From assembly GCF_030272615.1 (NCBI RefSeq), contig NW_026729287.1:1-64000 (forward strand): a stretch of 64,000 nt of DNA. Reading direction: 5' to 3'. The DNA comes from Cryptomeria japonica (lineage: Eukaryota > Streptophyta > Pinopsida > Cupressales > Cupressaceae). This document shows, piece after piece, positions 52,711-64,000 of the stretch. The notes beneath the pieces were generated by a model. That model worked only from the letters and a program-made list of their open reading frames with translations, searched no databases and was not told the origin of the DNA. Positions within the stretch are counted from its first letter, which is position 1. Every line of letters starts with the position of its first letter. A program made the translations under genes and the position numbers.

Positions 52711-52985
52711 CTTTCCCACACTCTCTCTCTTTCATCTCTATCTCTCTAAATATTGGTCGCACACTCCTTGTTACTCCCCCCATCTATATCTCAATTTATC
52801 TCTCAAACTTTCACACACACTCCTCGTTTCTCCCTCTCTATTTCTATCTCTATCTCCATCTCTGTCTCTCCTCCCTCTCTCTTCTCTGTATTTCCTCCTT
52901 TATCTCTTTCTTGATCCCTTTTTCTCTATCTTTCCATCCCTTCCTCTCCCTCTCTATCTATATCTTATTATCTCTATCTTTCTTT
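52634..52985. repeat. CT-rich polypyrimidine tract with (TC)19, unit 4
   Basis: Same tract, with (TC)19 at 52670-52707 and the 15-bp segment present. Run lengths of 11, 18, 20 and 19 across units 1 to 4 make this a marker for telling units apart. Confidence 0.9.
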
Positions 52986-53951
52986 GTGAACTCATGTTTG
53001 GATCCCTATAACTAGATATGTTAGGTTTATTTTTTAAAGAATGGATATAATAATTAAGTATATTTTTTAATAGAATTATTTCTATTTAAATTTTAATATA
53101 ATTTCATTTAAACTAAATGAAATCCTTATAATTCGTTTTATTATATATATTTTGAGATAAAAAATAATTATTAAAATTGATATGTTTCTTTAAAAAAATA
53201 ATTTATTTTCAATATTATAAATTATAAAAAATGAAAAAACTATTTAAAATAGATATTTTAGTTTTTAAAATACAAAGAAATCCAAAAAAAAACATTAAAA
53301 ATCCATCATCCCTAAAAATTTGCTCCTATAACACCAAATTTCGTAAATAAATCATAATGTATATAAATAGTATTTATAATATATTAAATTTCAAAATATA
53401 AAGCTTAACTTTACAAAAACCAAGTTTTTTTTTTAAGAAAAAATAATAATCACTTTTGATTGGTGCACTAATTGAATAAAGTGGAATAGTATTGCCTACA
53501 ACAATTACTAATAATATGTAATCTAAAATTAGTAGTTAATAATTAAATTTAAGATTAAATTTATTATTAAAATTATAATTATATATATTTTCTAATTAAA
53601 TTACGAACATGTTCTTAAGAAAAATGTATGTTTTCACTATAGTTTTTATATTATATTATAATTGTTAATATTATTTTATTGAAGTGAGAGTTGTCGTTAA
53701 TATTATAGAAATATAACTAAAAAATATAATTTTGAAATAACAATAGTTTAAAATTATATTAATTAAGAATTGCAACAAATATTTTAATTACAATATTATG
53801 CAAGTGTAGGAGACAATTGTTATAATTATAATTCTATCATTTTTAATTAAATTAGCATTATATTTTTTAGAAAAATATATCATTCCTATAATATTAATAT
53901 TTTTTATAATATAATTATTTATATTATTTTGTTGAAGAAAAAGTTATAGCT

Positions 53952-54205
53952 AGTCTATTAGGGTTATATGATTTTTCCTTTGTCTTCTAATTTTTGGCAT
54001 TTGTTTTGTGTCATACAACAAACAGTGCAAAACTTTTTAGGTTTAAAAATGGCCATGAGTAGCTCCATGCTAGTAGTTGCTACTTTGACATCTGGCATGA
54101 ATGGTTCCACCAAACAAGTAAGCACAAAGATTTGTTTCCTAAAGTTTTTTAAATGAGGTATGCCTTTAGATAATTTTAATCTAATATAGATACTCACATA
54201 CTATT
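53952..54205. other. GC-richer island, possible gene fragment, unit 4
   Basis: Copy of the island, with both short frames kept (minus strand 54197-53964). No recognised product. Confidence 0.25.
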
Positions 54206-54418
54206 CATAAAAGTAAAATAAAAGTAAGAGTTATAATTAATATTACATAAATATAATTAAAATAATATAATTTTATAATAACATTGATTGAAAATTATAA
54301 TAATTAAAAATCACTACAAATATTTTTATTACAATATTACTCACTGTTATATGGCACTTGTTTCAATATTCTTTTATGTTCTGAATATCTATTTTAAGTA
54401 AATAAATATTGAACGGAG

Positions 54419-54668
54419 AATAGGAAAAATCAAATGATTGCTATTGTTCGATTGCGTTTGCATTTCGATTTCTGTGGTAGTCCGTCATTTGATAGGGAAG
54501 CTGAAATAGGAAAAATCCAATGATCTGGTATTGTTCGATTGGGCTTCCATTTCGATTTCTGTGGTAGTCCATTATTTGATAGGTAAGCTGAAATAGGAAA
54601 AAGCAAATGATCTGGTATAGTTCAATTGGGTTTGCATTTCGATTTCTGCGGTAGTCTGTTATTTGATA
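54419..54668. repeat. Threefold 87-bp tandem repeat upstream of PG gene A, unit 4
   Basis: Same array as in units 2 and 3. It ends about 300 bp before the polygalacturonase start codon at 54971. Confidence 0.85.
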
Positions 54669-54867
54669 CGTGGTTTGCATTTAAAGAATCTAAGACGATG
54701 AATACACAAGCATTCCAAAGCCATTCATGTGCTGAAAGAGTGCTGTTACCACACACGGTAGACCTAACAAAGACTCACGACTTGTGATGTAAATCAAACC
54801 AAGATCTAAGTTATCCCTTTCCTTGCAGGTAGCAACTTGGTAGTAATCAGAATAGTTCCTAATATAG

Positions 54868-54874
54868 TATAAAC
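54868..54874 (+). promoter_or_regulatory. Putative TATA box of PG gene A, unit 4
   Basis: TATAAAC, 96 bp before the ATG at 54971, identical in context to unit 1. Confidence 0.55.
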
Positions 54875-54970
54875 GGGCATTATTTAACGCTCACTCATCT
54901 CCTTCACTCATACCTTAGGTCTCTTTCCCTAATTCACATTTGACTGAATCTTAGTTAGGCTCTAATTCTA

Positions 54971-57797
54971 ATGAGATCAATGGCTCGACCAGGTCAAAAT
55001 CTTCATGTGAAAAATTTGGTCTTGGTGGCCTTATATTTGGTCATCATGGCAGTTGAAGCCCAGTTAATCACATCCAGTAACAGATATCTTAGGGCTTCTA
55101 CAATATCTCTGGCCTCTACTCAGGGTAGTAATGGAAGAAGTTTTGGCGTACAAAATTATGGTGCAGTGGGTGATGGAGAGCACGACGATACTGAGGTCCT
55201 CTTATCATTTATCCTCTTGTTCCTAACATTAAGATCTTATTTACTGCCACTTTAACAGTTTCTATCTTGAGTAACAGAAAGTTTACATCTTATTATTAAG
55301 GACTCCAAAATCTTATGTCTTATTAAAATTCTAATGGTTTTCAGGCGTTTACTCGTGCATGGAATGATGCTTGTAAAGCGTCGTCTGCAACTTTGAATGT
55401 GCCAGGTGGCAAGACTTTTCTGGTCAACAATCTAAAATTCCAGGGACCGTGTCAGCCTGGTTTCACATTTCAGGTGTAAAATTTGAACATAACCCTAAAG
55501 GATTCAAAACCAATGGATTTAATACATCTCATTTTGTCGAAAAATTGTATAGTTCTATGCTATTTGTATTTGTAGTAAGAATAGTAATCCTTCTTCAAAG
55601 TTTACCAAACTCTAGATTAATTCTATGTTTGATCCTCATTCTGTAATTTTGTGCAGTGATTCGAGAATATCGTAGTAACTCCTGACAATTTTTTAATTTT
55701 TATTTTACTAGGTCGATGGAACTATTGTTGCCCCAGAAAATCCGAGCAGCTGGAAGAGCACATATGTGTGGTTGTTGTTCGAGCATCTTCAACAATTTAC
55801 ATTGACAGGGAAGGGCACTATTGACGGAAAAGGAAGTAATTGGTGGGGTAAACATAAAAGTAGACCAACGGTTAGTAACCATTTACACTGCTGAACTTCT
55901 CTTGTGTGTTTCTAGTTTCTGATACAGAATATATGTAAAATACTACCTAAACTAGAACCTTAATATATGTAAAATTTTACCTAAACCAGCCCAGTAAGGT
56001 TCTAGTTTGAATTTTCAAACAGAATTTGCAGATGAATGAGGAAAAATAAATAAAGCCTGTAAAAACGGAGTTATTTTTTTAATTAACTTACAATAAAGCA
56101 AGCAACAGCTGTTTTTCAATACACAGGAATAAAACAGAAAGCAGCGAGTATCTTCCATAAAGCATGAATAAAAATAGGTCCGTAAAGCATGGGAAAAAAC
56201 TACTTACATGCGCTAAAATTATAGATGCATATCATATGACTTTCTTTTTTCCACAGGCCATTCAATTCAATGATGTGAAAGGGAGTGCACTGAGTGGACT
56301 GAAGGTGACAAACAGTCCTCAATTTCATGTCACATTGACAAATTGTGACAGTGTCCAGATCGTGGGTATTACCATTCAGGCACCAGAAAGCAGCCCAAAC
56401 ACTGATGGAATTGATACGTTCCAATCCACAAACATAGTCATAAAAGATTCCACTATTGGAACAGGTAAAGGAATGAGGAAGTGGCAAATATTTTCATTTT
56501 CAGATTTTGTTTCAAATAAACTGTTTGAATTTCCAAGGGTGAATTGTCTTAGTGATAAATATTTTGGATCATAAATAGTTTGGATTATATTTCATGATTC
56601 ATCAGTAACATTCTTTGATTACCAAAGTACACTCTATGATACATCAATGATTTTATTTGATTACAAGTTAAAAAACTGATAAAAGAAAATGGATGCGACT
56701 ATTATAATTAAAAAAATTCATATCATAGATTAATTATGATCTCAGATTTTTTCTTTTATTCTTAAATATAATATTAAATAGCAGAGATTATATGTGAATA
56801 GAGAAATATGAGTACATGGAAGTTTGATGACTGCAGGAGATGACTGTGTGGGGATAGGTGATGGGTCTTCAAATATTAACATCAATGATATCACATGCGG
56901 TCCAGGCCATGGAATAAGGTGATTAACGCTCTAAATAAACACAAATCCCTTAACAGCTAATAATAATTTATGTCTGTCTAAATATGTTAGGCATGAGAAA
57001 TTCTTTATATTATTTGTATAATTTTGCAGCATTGGAAGTCTTGGAAGAGGAAACACGAAAGCAGATGTCCATTCGATTCACGTGAACGGCGCCAAGTTGA
57101 CATCAACAACGAATGGATTAAGAATCAAGACATGGCCGGTATAATAATTATTTCAATAATCTCAAATTAAATCATTGCTGTTTTAAAAATAACATAAAAA
57201 AAAAAAACTTCTGTATGCTGAGGATAGATGAAATATAGAATTGCAATAAAGGAGAACTACAAGAATCATTGTTTATTTTTATTTTCATGGGATTTTCAAT
57301 AGGTTACACTATTTGAAATGTTCATTGACAAACTGTCTATGATATAACAGGGGGGTTCTGGCGTGGCAAGTGATATAACATATGACAATGTCCAGATGGA
57401 AGACGTAAGCAACCCAATAATAATTAACCAATTCTACTGCGACACAGGGGACACTGGGTCTGGTTGCAAGTCTCAGGTAGACATCTGATCTAAATCCTTA
57501 ATTAAACTCAGTTTTTGCTTTCAATACAACTGAGATCTGATTCGGAGTTCACCTTTTCATTTGATGTAGGGTTCTGCTGTGAAAATCAGTAATGTAGAAT
57601 ACAGTAATATCAGGGGCACATCAGCAACAGAAGACGGAATCACATTGTCGTGCAGCCAAAGCGGATCTTGCACGGGCATAAAAATGGAGAAAATAGATTT
57701 GGTAACTGGCTCAGGGGCGCAAGCCTCTTGTAATGCCCAAAACGTACAGGGTGGAAATTCGATTCCTTCACGTTGTCTGGGCAACAATGGCCAATGA
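54971..57797 (+). CDS. Polygalacturonase (GH28), PG gene A, unit 4
   Basis: Exons 54971-55195, 55345-55473, 55712-55870, 56257-56464, 56837-56918, 57030-57138, 57351-57476 and 57570-57797 encode 421 aa, apparently identical to units 1 and 3, with all catalytic residues and splice sites kept. The gene is complete although the unit itself is cut by the window end. Confidence 0.92.
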
Positions 57798-58637
57798 TAT
57801 AACAGAGCTGTGAAGCTGTCTCTAATGCAGTAACCTCTTTCTTAATTCCCTGAAAAGTAATGTAGTCTTCAGAACAGTTAGCAATTAACAAGTTGGATCT
57901 CCGCTGATGGAAAAAGCCATTGGCTTTAATATTTTTCTTGTCATTTCTTTTCCAAAGATAATGGGAACGGGAATGTACCTAAATTTTTTTAGTTAAACTT
58001 AAATGTTCGAGTACACTCATTTGCATGGCAAATCTTAATTTAAAAATAATTAAATTTATTTCGCAATTTTTTCACATTATTAAAAAGTTCTCCTGAGAGA
58101 ATTATTGATTGATATATAAAAACAAGACAACTTTTTTTTGGGAAGCATCCATTTGTTCTCAAAATTAAAAGAATTGGATTTAACAAATTCATGGTATGGG
58201 AAAGAAACTGTTTACTTGGGAAAAAATTTCTTGATTTGACTCATCAATCAAACTCTGTCGATTAGAAACATTCTTTGAAGGGTAGAAAGAAAGCTAAATT
58301 GCCGCAAACAGTAAGAAATAACAAAACATAAAAAAACAAGTGACGGTTTATATTAATGCCCTTTGCCAAAGCAAAGTTGTCAGTGCTCTCTTTTTCATTA
58401 TACATTCATAAGAACAGAGTATTCCTGTCTTGTTCAAAAAATTTCATTGCATTCCCTTTCAAAACAAAGTTTTATCCAAGGCTATAGGAGAAGCTTCTAG
58501 AAAACGCACCAAAAAATGGACAATTCTAGGTTCATCGAAGAGTGTAAAAGAAGAAATAAATGTCTTGGTTGGAGTAGATGAACAAAATGCAGCAAGGGAA
58601 ATTAAATGTGCATAGGTGGAAGTCCACATATGCCAAC

Positions 58638-61317
58638 AATCCCCCTTAATCTTCACTGTCGTATATATTCGCAATACCAATTTCTTCCCAACGATGCTCA
58701 AAAACATTCTTTGCAAGCGGCTTTGTGAAAATATCTTCTAGTTGTTCTTCTGACCTACAAAACCAAATATATATGTCAACATTGTTCATCAATTCCAGAA
58801 TATAATGATATCTTGTATCAATATGCTTGCTTCGTTTATGATAGAGCTGATTTTTTGATAAAGAAATTGCTTAATTATTATGACAATAATTTTTTGTAGG
58901 TTCTTCTTGTGGATGCCTCAAATCTGAAAGTACTCTTCTCATCCATACTGCTCGACAAGCTTCTGATGTGGCTGCAACATATTCCGCTTCAGTTGACGAG
59001 AGTGTCACAATTGGTTGTTTCTTTGATGCTCAAGAGATAGCACCCGATCCTAGATGAAAGATATATCTTGAATTGCTTTTTCTATCATCCATGCTACCTC
59101 CCCAGTCACTATCCATATATCCAATCAATCTGTAATCATTGGAAGATGTATACAAAATTCCAAAGCTCTTTATTCCAGCTATATACCTTAAAACTCTTTT
59201 TCCAACTTTCCAACATGATTCCATTGGTTTGTCCATAAGAATCGAGAAATGAGACTAACCCCATACATGATATCTAGTCTTATGACGGTTAAATTCATGG
59301 TGCTGCCAACTATTCTATTGAATAAGGTTGAATCAATACACAAACTTTTCTCATCGATGCTAAGTTTTAAACCCAATGCAACTGGTTTAGGGGTTGGTTT
59401 CACATTTGTCATCTTAAATCTCTTCAGTAAATCATTAGTATATCTCTATTTATATTGACATATAAAAATGCCTTGATCATTTTTACTTACCTCTATCCCA
59501 AGAAACTATCTCATGAGCCTCATCAAATTCTCTTTCCATGGCTGCCTTGAATGAGTTAATTGACATGTTACTTGTGAGTATCAAATCATCTACATGCAAA
59601 CAACTATCAATATATCTCTTTCATCATTCACTTTGACATACAAAGTTGGTTCATTGCCACACTTGCTAAACCCATTGTTCACAAAATAAGAATCCATCAT
59701 ACTGTACCAGCTCTAGGAGCTTGCTTCAAGCCATACAGTGTCTTTTTAAGTTTGTCCACTTTATGTTATCTCCCAAAACTTCATAATCGGGTGGTTGATT
59801 TATATACACTTCTTCTTTCAAAAATGCCATTCAAGAATGTTGATTTAACGTCCATTTTGTAAACCTTCCAATTATTTTGAGCTGATATAGATAAGACCAT
59901 TCTAATGGCATCTGATCTTGCCACAGGTGCAAAAGTTTCAATGTAGTCTATGCTTGGCTGTTGTGTGAAGCCTTTAGCTAATAGCCTTGCCTTTTTTTTT
60001 TGTACTTTCCCATTAGCATTATACTTTGTGTTGTAAACCCATTTAACTTCAATCACTTCCTTTCCTTTAGGAAGCTCTACTAGATCCCAACTTTGATTCT
60101 TTTCTATTGACCAAATTTCTTTATTCGTGGTTGTAATATATTTGTCATCTTTAATGGCATCTTCGAAATAAATTGGATCATCTTGTGTTAAGAATGCAAA
60201 ATTAGAGCGTAAATCATCATTTTTGGCCTCTTGTATTTCATCATATATCATTTCTTCTTTGAAGTGTTTATGGACCTTTATCTTAGTGATGCAAATGTTG
60301 GATTAGAAGACTCACTACTATTATTACTTGCTGGAGTAGTAGGAATTGGAATGGTATGTGCCCTTGTAGGTGTTGTAGGAACATTTGTTTGTGTAGATGG
60401 ATTCACAACTTGAGTTTCATTCTCTTGTGGAGCAGTAGCTGCAATTATAGTTGGTTTATCTATGCTTCCATCCCATGATTCTTCTTAAACTGTAGCAACA
60501 AATTCAACATCATGGCTTATTATCAGCTTCTCTTTTATAGGATTGTATATCTTATATGCCTTGGATTGTTCAATGTATCCCACAAATATGCACTTCTCTC
60601 CTCTATCATATAGTTTCTTTCTAAACTCTTGAGGTATCAATAAGTATGCCACACACTTAAAAACTCTCATATGCTCTACATTATGGTTCCTTTTGCTCCA
60701 AGCTTCTTATGGTGTTTTATTTACCACTACTTTTGTTGGACATCTATTTAATATGTATACCAAACATGCAACTGATTCATCCCAATACTCATTTGGTAGA
60801 TGTTTTTCTTTTACCATATTTCGTGTCATTTCCATAATTGTTATATTCTTTCTCTTCGCTATTCCATTTTTTTGAGTGTACCTTGTTGTAAATTATTTTC
60901 TTATGCCAATTTCTTTGCAAAAATTCTAAAAATCACTTGAGATGTATTCACCACCTTAATTACTTCTCAATGTTTTGATATAGTAACCGCTTTATTTTTC
61001 ATATTTTGCATTGAACTCTTTAAAATTAGGAAATACATTTTATTTATATTTCAAAAAATAAACCCATACTTTCCTACTAAAATGGTCAATAAATGTCAAG
61101 AAATAAATTCTTCCACTTATGGATGGTGTTTGCATTGGTCACAAAGATCTAAATGCACTATCTCAAGTGGATGTTTTTCTCTATAAGACCCCTTAACTAG
61201 AAATTTGTTTCTATGTTTATTTTCCAATATGAAACTCTCACATGTTGTATTAAGTGGCTCTATTGGTGGCAATCCATATACCATTCCTTTCTTATATAAC
61301 AATTGTAATCCTTTGAA
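58638..61317 (-). mobile_element. Truncated, decayed Ty1/copia pol, unit 4
   Basis: Same remnant, sharing the 13-bp deletion and RVFKC with unit 3. It differs in the RT and RNase H part: TGG at 59104-59102 keeps the Trp of the DSDW motif, opening a 68-codon RNase H frame (59236-59030), and the RT motif reads KMDVK because of C at 59849, where the other units read KMDIK. Both look closer to the family consensus. It remains non-functional because the integrase and frame lesions persist. Confidence 0.88.
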
Positions 61318-62682
61318 TAAGAGGAATATGATAGCTCTAAGATATCTATGATAGACACAAGAGGCCTATTAAAAACTTAATATACTTATGAAAGTCTTAA
61401 GAGATCCATGACAATCCCATGAGACCTATCATCATCAAAAGAGAATTATAGAAATCCATAACATTAGGGATTTATATAATCTCATTACATGACAAATAAT
61501 GATGGTACACATGTCAAAAATTGATTGGTCATAATTTTGTGATACAAACAGTCATATATACTTCATTTTTTTTAAAACTATTTGTGCCCTAACAACACAA
61601 CCTAGCTATGTTTTAGGTTTGACTACCATGGGAAACTAGGAATATTTAATTTTATAATCATTTACTCACTTTCATCATGGGTTATCATTAGTTTCATATG
61701 AATTTTATAAACATTATATCGTATAAAAGTTTGAGTATAAGTGATTTCAATGAATTTTAAAAACTAGTCTTGCATGCCTCGTCAATGATTCATTTCTAGC
61801 AAACTTTAACTTCAATGAAGGCTTATTTTTTGAAAATTATTGGAGAGAAATTATTGGCATTACCATTTGTTTTAGATAGGAAAGGAGATGAGATAAAATA
61901 AGTGCCCATTATATGATAGAAGGATTGATATCGAATGAAGATAGGAAAAGGTGTAAAAGAAAGATATAGAGAATAGTTAGTGATAAAAAAAATTGATTCT
62001 TGGGAACAAAAATAATATATAAAGGAGTACAAAGGAGATATGAGAGAAGAACTTTACAAAGAATGTGTTGGAAACCAATAATTCCAATAGGGTTGAGTGC
62101 CATACAATGCCATTCTACAATTCCTGAATTATTTTATAGTTTAGCTTGTTTCCATAAAACTCTCTAGCATGCTTTAGTGTATATAATGTAATAAAATATA
62201 TTTTTTAGTATTGTTTTCTATTTTTGGCATGGTGTAAACTCATTTGATTTATTTATGTCATGAAAAATAATGTATTGAATGACATTTTGATGCGCCTCTA
62301 TTCTTCTTGTCTAATCGGTGTATGCAAAGAAAATTAATATTTCCTTTTTGTAAAATATGTGTATTAAAAAATTTGTCTTTTTTTATTTTCTAAGTATAAA
62401 TCTACCAATATTATCTAGGATTGTATTTAAAAGTCCTCATTTGGCAGCAAATTAAGTGATTTTATTAAAATTTCATTATGCAAAAAACTAATTACGTATT
62501 AAGAGCCAGTTGATTGGAATAACATATAGCCAATGATAAAATGATTAAGGAGGCAAAGAATACTAATCTACAAGATTTATTGCACATTCTAATAGCTCCT
62601 GATAAGAGCTTATTTCCATCAATTTTAGATACATATATAGCTAAGACTGCTTGAAAGAATATAAAATAAATATCTAAGAATG

Positions 62683-63143
62683 ATTGAAAGATTATAAAAG
62701 AATTTTATGAACGCAGTGACCAGATCATGGTTGTCAAGATACAAACCTTGAAAATGGAATTTCAAAAAATAAAAAATGTAGGAAGCTGAAATGTGAGTGA
62801 TTAATATGTAAGGTTAAACGATTTCATTAATAAAATGGCTACTCTAGGAAAAATTATGAACAAATAAGTTATGATAAAAAATGTGTTAACAAGGTGGAAC
62901 AATTGTATCATCATCATTGAAGAGAGGAAAGATTTGTTTATCATTTAGTATGATAACCTTGTGAGATATCTTAGTTCACATTATGAAGGATTGAGAGATT
63001 CATCTTTAGAAGTTAATGATAAATTTTTTTCCTCTAAGTTACATATTTCAAAGATGGAAGATGTCAACACTAGCTCCAAAATAATCAAGATCAAGGGAAA
63101 GGAAAAATTAGAATTGTTCAATAGGAAACACAAGATGAAGTAA
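62683..63143 (+). mobile_element. Copia gag-like (UBN2-type) remnant, unit 4
   Basis: Copy of the same remnant, sharing the G-to-T change with unit 3. The 60-codon open piece is at 62961-63143. Confidence 0.5.
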
Positions 63144-64000
63144 TCCAAGAGGAAGAGTTAGAGACAAATTTGATAAGACAAATATCCAATGTTTTTAATT
63201 AAAGTAATTGGGAAAGGGCCCCGACTTGCTATACATTAGATGACATTCAAAAAACCTAAAGAGAAAATAGAAAGTTTATACATAAGTAACACTTTCAACA
63301 AGGCCAGACTGTTGAAATATAAATACATATAGAGATCTAAAATGGGATTGGGAAGCAAGATTAGAGGAACAATGTGATATCTATGAGAAGTTATAGAATG
63401 AATCTTTTTTATTTTTGTGAACAACTCTTCATACAGAATCCCTAACAATCGAAGAGAAAGGAATAGTGTTTTCTAAATCAAGTGATGCATCAACAGAGTC
63501 TAGGAGAGGAGCCACTAAACCTAGGAGAGGGATATGGTAGTCCAGGGAAAGAGAAATTAGGAGCTAGTGAATGAAAAAGTCGATTACTTGAGAGAGCCCC
63601 TGATTGATCCAACAAGGAATCAGTAGTGTTGGTATTTCCAACTGATTATCTAGATTTTCCTATAAGATAGCCAATCTTAATCCATCAATTTTAGACAAGT
63701 GACGAGCAAAATGGGTTTAACCAGAAGGTTGAAATGATCTACACTTTAGGATCTGCAAGATGTATGGGGGTGACCCTTTGCAATATTAATGAATTTGTAA
63801 TAAAGTGGACTAATATTGCTAAAATGCAGATTGCTCTCAACGAGCATCAACTAGATTATCCTAAATTTAATGTTGAATTGGCGAGATCCATGGTTATTTA
63901 TCACTATTGGGTATAATTGAGAGAAAGATCTAACCTACACCTACTCCTACAAATAGAAAAGAAAAGAGATCAATAATATTTGAGATGGTGCCTAAAATTC

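Larger units (their letters stand above)
52355..64000. repeat. Tandem repeat unit 4 (partial, 11,646 bp)
   Basis: Fourth unit, cut by the window end at a point matching about base 11,627 of unit 1, so the LTR-like remnant, pseudogene B and the 3' GC-rich island are not seen. It groups with unit 3 at the 13-bp deletion and several substitutions. In the reverse-transcriptase and RNase H part of the copia remnant it carries private bases that look ancestral (59103 and 59849). Confidence 0.93.

Overview
This is nuclear DNA of a land plant: AT-rich, with interrupted genes, GT-AG introns and decayed Ty1/copia retroelements. The one intact protein is a family-28 polygalacturonase. Its wording around the third and fourth GH28 motifs resembles the gymnosperm group 2 pollen allergens (Cry j 2 type), so a conifer, perhaps Cupressaceae or a relative, is my best guess. 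The species is not established from the sequence.

The window is a head-to-tail array of one repeat unit of about 17.46 kb, seen as three whole units and part of a fourth: 1-17435 (17,435 bp), 17436-34898 (17,463 bp), 34899-52354 (17,456 bp) and 52355-64000 (partial, 11,646 bp). Neither end of the array is in view, so the unit start at base 1 is arbitrary. By eye, units 1 and 2 differ at roughly 17 single bases plus a few short indels, about 0.1 percent (not an exhaustive count).

Each unit has the same layout (unit 1 coordinates). A CT-rich tract with a (TC)n microsatellite lies at 280-600. AT-rich DNA at 630-2030 holds a more GC-rich island at 1567-1820. A threefold 87-bp tandem repeat lies at 2034-2283, followed by a TATA box at 2483. 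PG gene A (2586-5412) has eight exons encoding 421 aa, with all GH28 catalytic residues. A truncated, decayed copia pol on the minus strand occupies about 6253-8945. A decayed plus-strand copia gag-like remnant is at about 10310-10770, and a copia LTR-like remnant at about 12950-13425. Pseudogene B (14590-15245) is a 5' fragment of a second polygalacturonase gene (exons 1 and 2 only). A GC-richer island lies at 16680-17135.

Two rounds of duplication are visible. An older one produced the A/B pair, after which B decayed. A very recent one amplified the whole 17.46-kb block, giving four near-identical and apparently intact polygalacturonase genes within 64 kb. Apart from gene A, the unit looks like transposon debris and sequence I could not assign. 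No tRNA, rRNA, CRISPR or prokaryotic feature was seen.
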